Positions 8,457 to 16,961 are shown, counted from the first letter of the stretch. The stretch is 64,000 nt of DNA from Acaudatibacter sp963835495 (GCA_963835495.1 CAWIFQ010000003.1:310001-374000), one strand, 5' to 3'. Notes: generated by a model from the letters alone, not told the origin. Made by a program: numbers and translations.

Positions 8457-10734
8457 CTAGAACTTGGCGCCCACCGAGACGCCCCAGGTCAGCGGCGGCT
8501 CGAAGCTCTCCGGCGACGACAGCGGGCCGACGGTGAAGCGGTCGTAGAGCACGTGCTGGTTGGTCAGGTTCTTCACCCACAGAGCCAGGCGGTACTTCTC
8601 GTCGGGCGTGGAGAGCGCCACCGTCGTGTTGACGATGGTGTTGGCCTTGCGCAGCGTGAACCACGGCGCGACCACGTTGATCGGGGTCAGCGAGGTGTAT
8701 TGCGCCGAGGTGTAGGCGGCGTTGATGTTGCCGGTGAACACGGCCCAAGGCATCTCGTGGCGGTAGTTCAGCCCGAGGCTGGCGCTCCAGTGCGGCACGT
8801 CCGGCAGCGGGATCGCCTTGTAGTCGTTGACGCCGCAAAAGAAGCTGACCACGCCGATCGGGCAGTCGCCGTTCAGGTTGGCGGTGAAGCTGTCGAACTT
8901 GCCGGTCAGGTAGCCCAGCGACGCGTCGGCCGAGAGGCCGCCGCCGATGATGCCGTGCGCCTCGAACTCGACGCCCTTGTAGGTGGCGGAGCCGGCGTTG
9001 GCGACCACGGTCTCGTCCAGGCCGGTCGTTTGGTTGAGCCGCTGCACCTCTTCCTGGATGTTGTTGTACTTGCTGATGAACGCATCGGCGTTCAGCACCA
9101 GGCGGCGGTCGAACCACGCGCTTTTCAGACCCGCCTCGTAGCTGTCGACGTGCTCGGCGTTGTAGGGGCCGGCTGACTGCAGGCTGCCGGCCCGGCCGTT
9201 GAAGCCGCCGCTGCGATAGCCGCGCGCGTATTGCAGGTAGCCCATCACGTCGGGCGTGAACTTGTAGCTGAGCACCGCCTTCGGCGAGAAATCGCTCCAG
9301 TTGCCGTTGGAGTCGAAGGGCAGGGTCGTCCCGGGCGGGGGGTTGTGAATATCGAAGCCGGGTGGCGTGTTGAGGAAGTGCTTGGTCTCGTAGCTGTAGC
9401 GGCCGCCCGCGGTCAGGGTGAGCTTCGGGGTCAGGTGGATATCGGCCTGGCCGAAGCCGGCGTAGCTGTCCTCGTCCTGGCTGGCGTACTGGGTCACCGG
9501 GACGTTGAAGAACAGCGCGCCGCCCTCGACGTTGTGCAGGCTGTAGTGCTGGTGCAGGACGTAGACGCCGGCGACGTAGTCGACCTTGTGCTCGCCGCTC
9601 GGCGAGGCGAAGCGCAGCTCCTCGCTGATCTGGTCATGGTCCTGCACGCGGGCCGAGGTGAAGAACGGGCCCACCGCACCGAAGAAGTTGACGTTGCCGG
9701 CGCCGCCGTACTCCTGGACGTTGTTGTCGTCGAACTCGCGGTAGCCGGTCACCGACGTGAAGGTCCCGAAGTCGGTCTTGTAGTTCATCGTCGCCGCGAC
9801 CCCGACGGTCTCGAAGTCGTAGTGCATCGGGATGGTCACATTGACATCATACGGGCCCTGGGTCGGATCCATCGGGAAGCCGATCTGCGCCAGCAGGAAA
9901 TCCGGCGCCGGGGCGATCGCGCCGACCGGCGGGGTGCCGTTCTTGTTCGGGAAGCCGCCGTCGACGTCCTTGTCGTGATCGAGCACCAGGGTCGCGTCGA
10001 ACGGACCGGAGGGGGTGTAGACCAGGGTCAGGCGCTGCGAGAACGAATTGACGCCGCCCAGCGTCTCGCCGTTGGCGACGTTGTGGAAGTACCCGCCGTA
10101 GTTCAGGTCGAGCACGGACAGACGCACCGCCAGCACGTCCTGGACGATCGGTGCATCCAGCGCAGCGCGCACCTCGAGGCGGCCGTTGTCGCCGCCGGTC
10201 ATCTCGATTTCGCCGTCGAGCGCGCCGGTCGGCTTTTTCGTGTTGATGGATACGGTGCCGCCGATGGTGTTGCCGCCGTCGAGCGTGCCTTGCGGGCCGC
10301 GGCGGACCTCGATGGATGCAATGTCGAACAAGTCCTCCGCCGCGCCCACGTTGCGGGCCATGTAGACGCCGTTGACCTCGACCCCGACGGTCGGCTCGAA
10401 GGTCGAACTCGACGTCGCCGAATCCCAGCCCGCGCACCGAGAACGAGGACGCGCCCGGGAACGTCGCCACCTGCTCGAGCGTGACGTTCGGAATCTTGCC
10501 GTCGAGGTCGGTCAGGCTGGTGACCGAGGCGTTCTTCAGCGTCTCGGCGTTGTAGGCGGTGATCGCGAGCGGGACCTCCTGGACCTTCTCCTCGCGCTTT
10601 TCCGCGGTGACGATCACCTCGGTCACCTGCGAACCGCTGTCGCCGGCCGCGCCCGCCGCGTGGGCGGCGCCGCTCAGTCCGAGGCCGCCGACCGCCAGGA
10701 TGGTCGAGGCCAATATCCACTGTCTGCCGTTCAT
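8457..10734 (-). CDS. TonB-dependent outer-membrane receptor (one frame break)
   Basis: A receptor of about 759 residues. From ATG 10734 it has a signal peptide (WILASTILAVGGLGLSGAAHA), a TonB-box-like TEVIVTAEKR, the plug domain (VEVNGVYMARNVG, RGPQGTLDGGNTIGGTVSI), and a long beta-barrel ending with an aromatic residue (WGVSVGAKF). One extra base near 10405 splits the plug between two frames; the halves join seamlessly. The iron-siderophore vocabulary is weak. The barrel resembles the large Caulobacterales/Sphingomonadales receptors that import organic nutrients. Two TTGCATGCAA operators overlap and flank its promoter, and a CoA-transferase follows, so I infer import of the island's growth substrate. 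Confidence 0.88.
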
Positions 10735-10823
10735 TCGAGCTTCCCCCTGATCGATGGACGCTTCTTGCGGCGCCCACTCTCCGACTGCGATTGCACGCAG
10801 TCGAGCGAGTTCGTTTGGGAAAG

Positions 10824-10852
10824 GCTATAGATGAGCGCCATATTGCATGCAA
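10824..10852 (-). promoter_or_regulatory. Promoter of the TonB-receptor operon, overlapped by operator
   Basis: On the minus strand TTGCAT (10847-10852), a 17-base spacer, and TATAGC (10824-10829), about 90 bases upstream of the receptor ATG. The -35 element is the left half of the operator palindrome at 10839-10856, so binding there would block RNA polymerase. Confidence 0.5.
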
Positions 10853-10856
10853 TATG
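10839..10856. promoter_or_regulatory. GntR operator 1 (perfect 18-bp palindrome)
   Basis: CATATTGCATGCAATATG is a perfect palindrome around the TTGCATGCAA core. It overlaps the promoter of the TonB receptor. The same core recurs at 10860-10869 and 12854-12863, and with one mismatch at 6526-6537. Confidence 0.65.
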
Positions 10857-10859
10857 ACT

Positions 10860-10869
10860 TTGCATGCAA
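10860..10869. promoter_or_regulatory. GntR operator 2 (TTGCATGCAA)
   Basis: A second perfect TTGCATGCAA core, centred 17 bases from operator 1, so two dimers would bind about 1.6 helical turns apart upstream of the TonB receptor. Confidence 0.6.
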
Positions 10870-10945
10870 TCGTGTGGGAGCTGGGACGATCGGATGTCCC
10901 GGCTGGACCAGGAGTCGATTGGGTTCGATGCTGACTCGGTGAACC

Positions 10946-11064
10946 CGTCACCCCGGACGGCCTTCAAGGCCGATCCGGGGCCGGATCCTCGGGCGCCTAG
11001 ACGTCGTCAAGTTCGGCCGCGGCGTGTCCGGCCCCGGCTCTCGCTCCGCTCGGCCGGGGTGACG
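10946..11064. repeat. Intergenic element bounded by 11-bp inverted repeats
   Basis: CGTCACCCCGG at 10946-10956 is matched by its exact complement CCGGGGTGACG at 11054-11064. Inside are further short stems (GGCCTTcaAGGCC; CCGGCC blocks). It occupies most of the 365-base gap 10735-11099 upstream of the TonB receptor, where I see no gene. It looks like an extragenic palindromic (REP/BIME-like) element. Confidence 0.5.
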
Positions 11065-11099
11065 AAGGGGTGGCCCCTCCCAACCGATGTCAGCGCGCT

Positions 11100-11714
11100 C
11101 TAGCTGGCGGTCGTCAGCGCCGGCGCTTCGCGCTTCGCGTCCTTGACGATCACGCCGGTGGCCTTGACGCCCTCGGCGGTCATCGGGTCGTGGGCGACAT
11201 CGGAGTCGGTCATCGCGCGGGTCCAGGACGCGAACTCGAGGCAGGCGCCGTCAGGATCGAAGAAGTAGACCGAGCGGACGAAGACGCCGGGGTGGAGTTC
11301 GCGGCTGACCTGGGCCGGCGAGTTGTCGTGGTTCATCACCATCGAGATCTTGACGCCCTTCTCCTTCAGCCGCGCGCAGTACTCGTCGAACTTCTCCGCC
11401 GGCACGTCGAAGGCGATGTGGTTCATCGAACCGTGCGCGGTAATCATCGAGCCCTCGCCGGGCAGCGCCTGCGGACTGGCGACGCCGGGCTGCCGTTCCG
11501 GCGCGTTGGGGAACCAGAAGAACGCCAGCGAGTTGCCGTTGCCGATGTCGAAGAAGAAGTGCTGACCCATGCCACCCGGCAGGTCGATCGTCTTGGTCAG
11601 CGGCATGCCCAGGATGTCGCGGTAGAATTCCACCGTCTTGGCCATGTCGCGGCAGGTGAGGGCCAGGTGGTTGACGCCGCGGATTTCGAATTCGGCGTTG
11701 GCTTGCTTGGACAT
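11100..11714 (-). CDS. VOC-superfamily protein (glyoxalase/extradiol-dioxygenase fold)
   Basis: A 204-residue protein with the paired beta-alpha-beta-beta-beta modules of the vicinal oxygen chelate fold. Likely metal ligands are His in GVNHLALTCRD (first module), His in SMNHIAFDVP (second module) and Glu in GACLEFASW. FYRDILGMPLTKTIDLPGG and VRSVYFFDPDG are typical of catechol-dioxygenase/glyoxalase-like proteins. The exact reaction (ring cleavage, isomerisation or hydrolysis) cannot be assigned. It is the last gene of the minus-strand run SnoaL-like, CMD, VOC, which has a GntR-type operator ahead of its first gene. Confidence 0.82.
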   Translation of the reverse strand: MSKQANAEFEIRGVNHLALTCRDMAKTVEFYRDILGMPLTKTIDLPGGMGQHFFFDIGNGNSLAFFWFPNAPERQPGVASPQALPGEGSMITAHGSMNHIAFDVPAEKFDEYCARLKEKGVKISMVMNHDNSPAQVSRELHPGVFVRSVYFFDPDGACLEFASWTRAMTDSDVAHDPMTAEGVKATGVIVKDAKREAPALTTAS

Positions 11715-11742
11715 GCGTCGGTCCTCCCGTGAGGTGTGGCGG

Positions 11743-12387
11743 TTAGCTGCTCTTGCGCGTCGTGCTGAGGAAGTCGGCGCCCTTGAAGTCCTTCGGCGCG
11801 GCGACCTCCACGATCGGATCCGGCCGGTCGTCGAACTCCATCCGAAGGGCGCGGGTGATCACGGCGTGCATGTCGTAGAGGCAGGTGATGTAGGTGAACT
11901 CGAAGATCTGCACATCGTCCCAGAACGTCTTGAGCTTGTCGAACACTTCGTCGGGCGTGCGACCGTTGGCCTGGGTCAGACAGTCGGCGTAGGCGAGCAC
12001 GGCCCGCTCCTTGTCGTCGAACAGGTCCGAGACGGTCCAGTAAGGCACAGCCTTGATCTTCTCCTCGGAGACGCCGAGGCCGCGCAGCGACTTGCAGTGC
12101 TGCGAGAAGACGAACTGGCTGCCCTTGTTCCAGCCGGCGCGGGTCTGGCCCAGCTCGCGCAGCACCGGATCGATGCGGCGATCGGGATGGCGATAGACCG
12201 CAAAGCCGTCGACGGCATGCTGCAGGATGTCAGGCGCGAGGGCGAACACCGTCCACCAGTCACCCGGCGTGCCGGTCGCGGTGCCCGGCTGACTGACCGG
12301 GTCGCGATCGCCGAACAGGGCGTTGTACATCTTGAGCACGATCGGCGCGGTGGCCTCGGCGCGGGGCACTTGGCGAAGTCTGGGCAT
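11743..12387 (-). CDS. Carboxymuconolactone decarboxylase (CMD/AhpD-fold) family protein
   Basis: A 214-residue all-helical protein of the CMD superfamily: DPVLRELGQTRAGWNKGSQFVFSQHCKSLRGLGVSEEKI, then DDKERAVLAYADCLTQ. The usual AhpD CxxC is reduced to a single Cys in FSQHCKSL, so peroxidase-type disulfide chemistry looks unlikely; a lyase/decarboxylase-like or structural role is more plausible. It lies between the SnoaL-like gene (28 bases upstream) and the VOC gene (28 bases downstream). All three point the same way and are probably one operon of the catabolic island. Confidence 0.78.
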   Translation of the reverse strand: MPRLRQVPRAEATAPIVLKMYNALFGDRDPVSQPGTATGTPGDWWTVFALAPDILQHAVDGFAVYRHPDRRIDPVLRELGQTRAGWNKGSQFVFSQHCKSLRGLGVSEEKIKAVPYWTVSDLFDDKERAVLAYADCLTQANGRTPDEVFDKLKTFWDDVQIFEFTYITCLYDMHAVITRALRMEFDDRPDPIVEVAAPKDFKGADFLSTTRKSS

Positions 12388-12415
12388 GGGGCGCTCCTTG
12401 CGACCGGGGACAGGC

Positions 12416-12802
12416 TCAGGCGGCGCCGACGAACTTCGCCACCTGGGCGGAATCGAAATACTCGTCCAGCCGCGTGATGAGCCCGCCGTCGACCGCGCAG
12501 ACGATGCAGGCGGTCAGCCGCACCGCGACGCCGTCCGCGCGCACGCCGCGCAACTCGTGCTGCTGCACGAAGCCGCCGTCGAACACGTGCAGGCGCCGGT
12601 TGGCGTAGACGCGGTTGGAAATGCGCGCGACGAAGCCCTTCAGCGTGGCGGCGTTGTCGTCGCGGGTCTGCTCGGCGTCGTCGGTATTGTGCCAGATCTT
12701 CGCCTCCGGCGCGTAGCAGCCGTACAGCGTGTCGATGTCGCCGTTTTCCACCGCGTCGAAGAAGCGCTTGGCCAGCGCGCGGACGTCGGAGTCGGATGAC
12801 AT
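12416..12802 (-). CDS. SnoaL-like / nuclear transport factor 2 family protein
   Basis: A 128-residue cone-shaped alpha+beta-barrel protein: ALAKRFFDAVENGDIDTLYGCYAPEAKIWHN, then RRLHVFDGGFVQQHELRG and GLITRLDEYFDSAQVAKF. Members act as isomerases, dehydratases, cyclases or small-ligand binders. The ATG at 12802 is chosen over the upstream in-frame start because the operator and promoter region lies between them. It is the first gene of the SnoaL-CMD-VOC operon. A perfect TTGCATGCAA operator lies about 52 bases upstream of its start. Confidence 0.8.
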   Translation of the reverse strand: MSSDSDVRALAKRFFDAVENGDIDTLYGCYAPEAKIWHNTDDAEQTRDDNAATLKGFVARISNRVYANRRLHVFDGGFVQQHELRGVRADGVAVRLTACIVCAVDGGLITRLDEYFDSAQVAKFVGAA

Positions 12803-12853
12803 GGCTTGATCCTGATCGCTGCGAGGCGGGCGCGCGGAGGCCGCCAGCAGAAT

Positions 12854-12863
12854 TTGCATGCAA
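12854..12863. promoter_or_regulatory. GntR operator 3 (TTGCATGCAA) upstream of the SnoaL-CMD-VOC operon
   Basis: A perfect TTGCATGCAA core embedded in ATTTGCATGCAATC, about 52 bases upstream of the ATG at 12802. It ties this operon to the TonB-receptor operon and to the gntR gene. Confidence 0.6.
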
Positions 12864-12930
12864 TCCAGGCCGAGGCAAACCGATTTGTCGCGCGGGCCCG
12901 TCACCGGCGGTCGTCAGCCGGTGGAGCGCT

Positions 12931-13249
12931 TCAGCCGTCCACGCCGCGCAGACCGGCGACCCAGGCGTCCTCGCGCGCCTTCTCGGCGGCCTTCAGCGCC
13001 GCCTCGGCCGCATCGACCGCCGCGTCGTGCTTGCGCCGCTCGGCCAGGCCCCGTTCCCGCGCGGCCCTGGCCGCCTCGACGGTCGCGAAGCGCGCCAGCA
13101 CCGCATAGGCGTTGTAGGTGACCGGCTCGGTCGCTTCCCGGTCGGGATAGAACCCGGTCACCGAGTTCGGCCGTCTCGGAGTCGACGTGGAAGATGTCCG
13201 CCCAGCCCGCGTGATGGCGCATCAGCGCCCACGGTTTTCCTTCGCTCAT
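12931..13249 (-). CDS. Hypothetical charged alpha-helical protein (one frame break)
   Basis: About 105 residues once a break near 13160 is bridged. The N-terminus (MSEGKPWALMRHHAGWADIFHVD, from 13249) and the C-terminus (VTGFYPDREATEPVTYNAYAVLARFATVEAARAARERG) lie in different frames. The C-terminal half is a long Ala/Arg/Glu-rich helix likely to form a coiled coil. I do not recognise the family. There is no signal peptide or membrane segment. It sits between the SnoaL-like operon and a divergently placed TetR gene. Confidence 0.5.
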
Positions 13250-13334
13250 CGCGTGCGGCTCCCTCGGTTGTCGGCGTCAGGGTAGCCGCATGGCCGGACC
13301 GCCACAATCGCCGATCCGGGTCGCGAAAGGGGGC

Positions 13335-13364
13335 TTGACTCAGTAAGTGAGTCATAACTTACTA
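13335..13364 (+). promoter_or_regulatory. Candidate promoter/operator of the second TetR gene
   Basis: TTGACT (13335-13340), 18 bases, then TTACTA (13359-13364), only 6 bases before the ATG at 13370. The inverted repeat AGTAAGT-N8-ACTTACT (13342-13363) fills the space between the two elements, as expected for an autorepressing TetR protein. The transcript may start at or next to the ATG (leaderless). Confidence 0.5.
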
Positions 13365-13369
13365 ACGGC

Positions 13370-13969
13370 ATGGGCCGACCCAAACGCATCGAGGACGACG
13401 AGCTGCTGAAGATCGCCCGCGCGGTCTTCGTCCTCGACGGCGCACACGGTTCGACGCGGGAGATCGCCCAGCGGGCGGGGATCTCCGAGGCCGCGCTGTT
13501 CAAGCGCTATCCGACCAAGGTCGCGCTGTTTCTGGCGGCGATGATGCCGCCCAACGTCGATGTCGACGCCCTGATCGCGGTGGCCGAAGCGGTCCCGGAC
13601 CCGAAGCAGTCCCTCGTCGTGCTCTGCGAGCGGATGCTCGCCTATTTCCGCGAGGCGATCCCGATCATCCTGCAGCTGACCCAGAACCCGCTGATCGACC
13701 TCGAGGCCGTGCGGCGCCGCTTCGGCGTCAGCCCGGAGCAGCGGCTGGCGACGGGGGTCCCGGCCTATCTCGCGCGCCAGGTCGAGCGCGGCCGCATCGC
13801 CTGCCCGAACCCGGCGGGCGCCGCGCTGCTGCTGATCAGCGCGGTCCACAGCCTAGTCCTGTTCGAGATCATGAGCCTGCACGCGCCGAGGGAGGGCGCG
13901 GGCGGCATCCGCGCCATCGTCGACGCCCTCTGGGAGGGCCTCAAACCCACGGGAGCCATCGATGCCTGA
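13370..13969 (+). CDS. TetR-family transcriptional regulator
   Basis: A 199-residue regulator: MGRPKRIEDDELLKIARAVF, then an HTH with STREIAQRAGISEAALFKRYPTKVALF and a helical C-terminal ligand domain (PIILQLTQNPLIDLE; LISAVHSLVLFEIM). The inverted repeat AGTAAGT-N8-ACTTACT immediately upstream is the likely autoregulatory site. The following small membrane-protein gene overlaps its last codons, so regulator and membrane protein are translationally coupled. The membrane protein is therefore the most likely regulated partner. The inducer is unknown. Confidence 0.87.
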   Translation: MGRPKRIEDDELLKIARAVFVLDGAHGSTREIAQRAGISEAALFKRYPTKVALFLAAMMPPNVDVDALIAVAEAVPDPKQSLVVLCERMLAYFREAIPIILQLTQNPLIDLEAVRRRFGVSPEQRLATGVPAYLARQVERGRIACPNPAGAALLLISAVHSLVLFEIMSLHAPREGAGGIRAIVDALWEGLKPTGAIDA

Positions 13970-14186
13970 ACCAGCGTCCAAGCCTTTCCCCAAGCGCGCC
14001 TTCATCGTCGGACTGACCACGATGGCGATGGGCCTCGCGGTGCTGTTCCTGATGCCGAAGCAGTGGCTGGCCTGGAGCCTGCTGCTGCTGTTCGCGGTCA
14101 AGCACCTGGCGCTGGTCGCGGTCGCCGCCGGCCCGCTCTACGCCGCGTTCGGCGATCGCCTCCGCCGGCGTCGCGTGCAGACCTAG
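13962..14186 (+). CDS. Small two-helix membrane protein
   Basis: A 74-residue protein with two hydrophobic segments (FIVGLTTMAMGLAVLFLM and SLLLLFAVKHLALVAVAAGPLYAAF) and an Arg-rich C-terminus. It starts 7 bases inside the TetR gene's end, so expression follows the regulator. I recognise no family. It is convergent with the next gene; their coding ends overlap by 4 bases at 14183-14186. Confidence 0.65.
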   Translation: MPEPASKPFPKRAFIVGLTTMAMGLAVLFLMPKQWLAWSLLLLFAVKHLALVAVAAGPLYAAFGDRLRRRRVQT

Positions 14187-14797
14187 CGGGCGCACCTCGG
14201 ATCGGTCGAGCGGCCGCCGCAGACGTAGACCTGGTTCAGCAGGTAGCTGTCGGCCGCGGCTTCGGCCTCCAGCAGCGCCGTGGCCTTGGCGGCTTGGGCC
14301 TTGGGGAACACCAGCTGGTCGCCGTCGGCGCTGGCGGGCACGCGGAAGTCGCGGGCGATCGAATAGAGCGCCGCATCGCCGCTGATCGCCTTGTAGAAGA
14401 TGTGCACGCCGAAGCTTTCACCGCGCTGGGTCCCGCAGCGCACCTGTCCGTAGGCGACCTTGAGCCCGCCCTCGACCCGCGCGGTCGGGCCGTTGATCTT
14501 CACCCCGGCGCAGGCCCCGCCGACGTTGGCGAAGATGTTGCGCAGGAACGCCGACGGGTCGGCCCCGCGGGCGGAAACGAAGCCCTGGTCGGTCAGGATG
14601 TCACTGTAGTCGGTGTCGGCGTGGACGCCCGGAATCTGCTCGTGGATCCAGCCCTGCGGCCCCGACTTGTCGGTGATCCGCTTCCATGGCGACGCGGCCG
14701 GATAGGGCTTCATCACCAGGTGCTCGTCGGCCGCCGCGGCGACCCCGGCGGCGAGCGTCAACGCCGCCGCGAGGGCCAGACCCATTCTTCCGCGCAT
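14183..14797 (-). CDS. Secreted hypothetical protein
   Basis: A 204-residue exported protein. The ATG at 14797 follows a GGGAGG Shine-Dalgarno and opens a clean signal peptide (MRGRMGLALAAALTLAAGVAAA). The mature part has four Cys residues (GGACAGVKI, GQVRCGTQRG, VYVCGGRSTDPRC), suggesting disulfides in the periplasm. Phrases such as PWKRITDKSGPQGWIHEQIPG are recurrent in uncharacterised Caulobacterales periplasmic proteins, but no function is known to me. It is divergent from the TfoX-like gene. Confidence 0.68.
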   Translation of the reverse strand: MRGRMGLALAAALTLAAGVAAAADEHLVMKPYPAASPWKRITDKSGPQGWIHEQIPGVHADTDYSDILTDQGFVSARGADPSAFLRNIFANVGGACAGVKINGPTARVEGGLKVAYGQVRCGTQRGESFGVHIFYKAISGDAALYSIARDFRVPASADGDQLVFPKAQAAKATALLEAEAAADSYLLNQVYVCGGRSTDPRCAR

Positions 14798-14920
14798 CTG
14801 CGCCTCCCGCCGTCGGCCGCCTGATCGGCTCGCCTGGTGATAGGTGATCCGCAGCCCGGTTCCAACGGCGCCGGCGTCGAAGCATGGACAAGCCGGCGGC
14901 GGCCGCGCAAATCGGGCCGC

Positions 14921-15314
14921 ATGAGCGAGTTCAGCGGCCGACTTGGCCTTCGCCTGCGATCTGCTGTCCGGCATGGGCCCGGTGAGCGCGCGTCGGATGT
15001 TCGGCGCCGCGGGCCTCTATGCCGGCGCGGTGATGTTTGGCCTGATCGACGACGGACGCATCTACCTGAAGACCGACGAGGCGCTGAAGCGCGAGCTGAC
15101 CGCCGCCGGCGCCGTCTCGTGGATCTACACCGAGCGGAACGGACCGAAGGCGGGGGTCCCACAGGAGACCGGCTACTGGTCGCTGCCCGAGAGCGCGCTC
15201 GACGACCCGGAAGAGGCGGTGGCCTGGGGGCGGCGCGCGCTGGCCGTCGCCGAGGCGCGGAAAGCGGCCGGTCCGAAGCGCGGGCGCGGGCCCCGCCCGC
15301 CACGCCAAGGATGA
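14921..15314 (+). CDS. TfoX N-terminal-domain protein (probable frame break near its start)
   Basis: The body is a stand-alone TfoX_N domain: LLSGMGPVSARRMFGAAGLYAGAVMFGLIDDGRIYLKTDE, then WSLPESALDDPEEAVAWGRRAL. The ATG at 14921 opens MSEFSG, a typical start for the family, but one extra G near 14938 puts it out of frame with the domain. A TTG at 14943 is the first in-frame start otherwise. Family members with only this domain are not shown to control competence. The stop overlaps the ATG of the EamA transporter (ATGA at 15311-15314), so the two genes are coupled. Confidence 0.75.
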
Positions 15315-16147
15315 CGCCGGCCCAGCTCGCCAGCGCGATGATGATCACCTCGGGCGCGGCGCACGCCACCGTCAACGCGGTGCTGAAGTCGGGCAAGGAC
15401 AAGATGTCGAGCCGGGCGCTGATCGACGGCTTCTCCGCCCTGATCGTGCTGCCGCTGGCCTTCCTGCTGCCGCTGCCGAGCCACGCCTGGGTCTGGCTGG
15501 CGGCGTCCGGCGCGATCCACCTGGTCTACCTCACCTCGCTGATCAAGGCGTTCGAGAGCGCCGACATGATGGTGACCTATCCGCTGATGCGCGGGATGGC
15601 GCCGATGCTGGCGTCGCTGGTCGCCGTCGCCTTGTTCCACGAGGCGCTGACCGTCGCCGTCGCGATCGGCGTGGCCTGTGTTTCAGTGGGCGTGATGGTG
15701 GCGGCGCTCGGGCGCCATCTCGACCGCCGGGTGCTGATGTGGTCGCTGATCACCGGCGCGTCGATCGCGCTCTACACCGTGGCGGACGCGCAAGGGGTTC
15801 GCGCCGCGCCGTCGGCGCCCAGCTACATCGTCTGGATCTTCCTGATCGACGGCGGGATCATCGCCGCGCTGTTCGCGCTCTGGCGCGGGCCGATGTTCAT
15901 CCTCTCGGCCCGCAGCGAATGGCGCGCCGGTCTCGCCGCCGGCGTCGGCTCGATCGTCTCCTACGGCCTGGCGCTCTGGGCGCTGCGGCTGGGCGCGACC
16001 CCCCGCCTGGCGGCGCTGCGCGAGGTCTCGGTGCTGTTCGGCGTGCTGATCGCGATCGTGTTCCTGAAGGAGCGCGCGACGCCGGCGAGGCTCGCCAGCG
16101 CCGGCCTGATCGGCGCCGGCGCGGCGGTGCTGGTGCTGAGCGGGTGA
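15311..16147 (+). CDS. EamA-family (DMT superfamily) transporter
   Basis: A 278-residue inner-membrane protein with about ten hydrophobic segments arranged as two EamA halves. Examples are LIDGFSALIVLPLAFLLPLP, LIKAFESADMMVTYPLMRGMAPML and, in the second half, LREVSVLFGVLIAIVFLKE followed by LASAGLIGAGAAVLVL. DMT carriers export or import amino acids, nucleotide sugars and other metabolites; the substrate here is unknown. The start codon overlaps the TfoX stop. Confidence 0.86.
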   Translation: MTPAQLASAMMITSGAAHATVNAVLKSGKDKMSSRALIDGFSALIVLPLAFLLPLPSHAWVWLAASGAIHLVYLTSLIKAFESADMMVTYPLMRGMAPMLASLVAVALFHEALTVAVAIGVACVSVGVMVAALGRHLDRRVLMWSLITGASIALYTVADAQGVRAAPSAPSYIVWIFLIDGGIIAALFALWRGPMFILSARSEWRAGLAAGVGSIVSYGLALWALRLGATPRLAALREVSVLFGVLIAIVFLKERATPARLASAGLIGAGAAVLVLSG

Positions 16148-16172
16148 AGCTTGAGCGGCGGCCGCGCAGACC

Positions 16173-16961
16173 TCACCGCACCGAGAGCCCGCCGTCGATC
16201 ACCAGTTCCGCGCCGGTCACGTAGCGCGACTCGTCCGACGCCAGCCACAGCACGCCGTTGGCGATGTCCGACGGCAGGCCCTTGACGCCCAGCGGCACCG
16301 CCTCGGTCGACATCGCGTCGAGGTCGGGCGGCGAGTTGGCGCCGGGCTGGCCCATGCCGGCGATGGCGATCCAGATCGGCGTCTCGATGATGCCGGGGTG
16401 CACGGAATTGACCCGCACGCCGTCCTTGGCGGTGGCGCACTCCATGGCGATGGCCTTGGTGAACAGCCGCACCGCCCCCTTGGTCGCGCAATAGGCGGCC
16501 AGGAACGCCGAGCCCTTCAACCCGGCCACCGACGACATGTTGATGATCGAGCCGCCGTTGCCGGCCTTGCGCATCAGCGGCAGGGCGTGCTTGCAGCCGA
16601 GGAACACGCCCTCGACGTTCACCGCCTGCTGCTTGCGCCAGTCCGCCAGCGACATCATCGTGATCGACGGCGAGCCGATGGCGATGCCGGCGTTGTTGAC
16701 CAGGATGTCGAGCCGGCCCTCGGTCTTCTCGATGTCGGCGATCACGCCCACCCAGGCGTCTTCGCTGGTGGTGTCGTGATGCAGGTAGCGCGCCTTGCCG
16801 CCGGCCTTCTTCAGCGCGACCACCAGCTCCTCGCCCTTGGCGTCCTGCAGGTCGGTGATCACCACCGTCGCGCCTTCCTCGGCCAGCCGCGTGGCGCAGC
16901 CCGCGCCGATGCCGCTGGATCCTCCGGTGACCAGCGCCACCTTGCCCTCGACCTTGCCCAT
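16173..16961 (-). CDS. Short-chain dehydrogenase/reductase (SDR)
   Basis: A 262-residue classical SDR. TGGSSGIGAGCA binds NAD(P), NNAG follows, the catalytic Ser is in IINMSSVAG, the YxxxK is YCATKGAVR, and YVTGAELVIDGG closes the fold. It resembles 3-ketoacyl-ACP reductase/glucose-1-dehydrogenase-type and cyclic-alcohol dehydrogenases. The ATG at 16961 is preferred to the upstream in-frame start because GGAGG lies 8 bases before it. It is divergent from a GST gene 90 bases away and convergent with the EamA gene. Confidence 0.88.
   Translation of the reverse strand: MGKVEGKVALVTGGSSGIGAGCATRLAEEGATVVITDLQDAKGEELVVALKKAGGKARYLHHDTTSEDAWVGVIADIEKTEGRLDILVNNAGIAIGSPSITMMSLADWRKQQAVNVEGVFLGCKHALPLMRKAGNGGSIINMSSVAGLKGSAFLAAYCATKGAVRLFTKAIAMECATAKDGVRVNSVHPGIIETPIWIAIAGMGQPGANSPPDLDAMSTEAVPLGVKGLPSDIANGVLWLASDESRYVTGAELVIDGGLSVR

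Noticed and set aside
12931..13161. The downstream ORF alone as a 76-residue gene
   Set aside because: The ORF from 13249 supplies a matching N-terminus in another frame, so one gene with a break explains both better.
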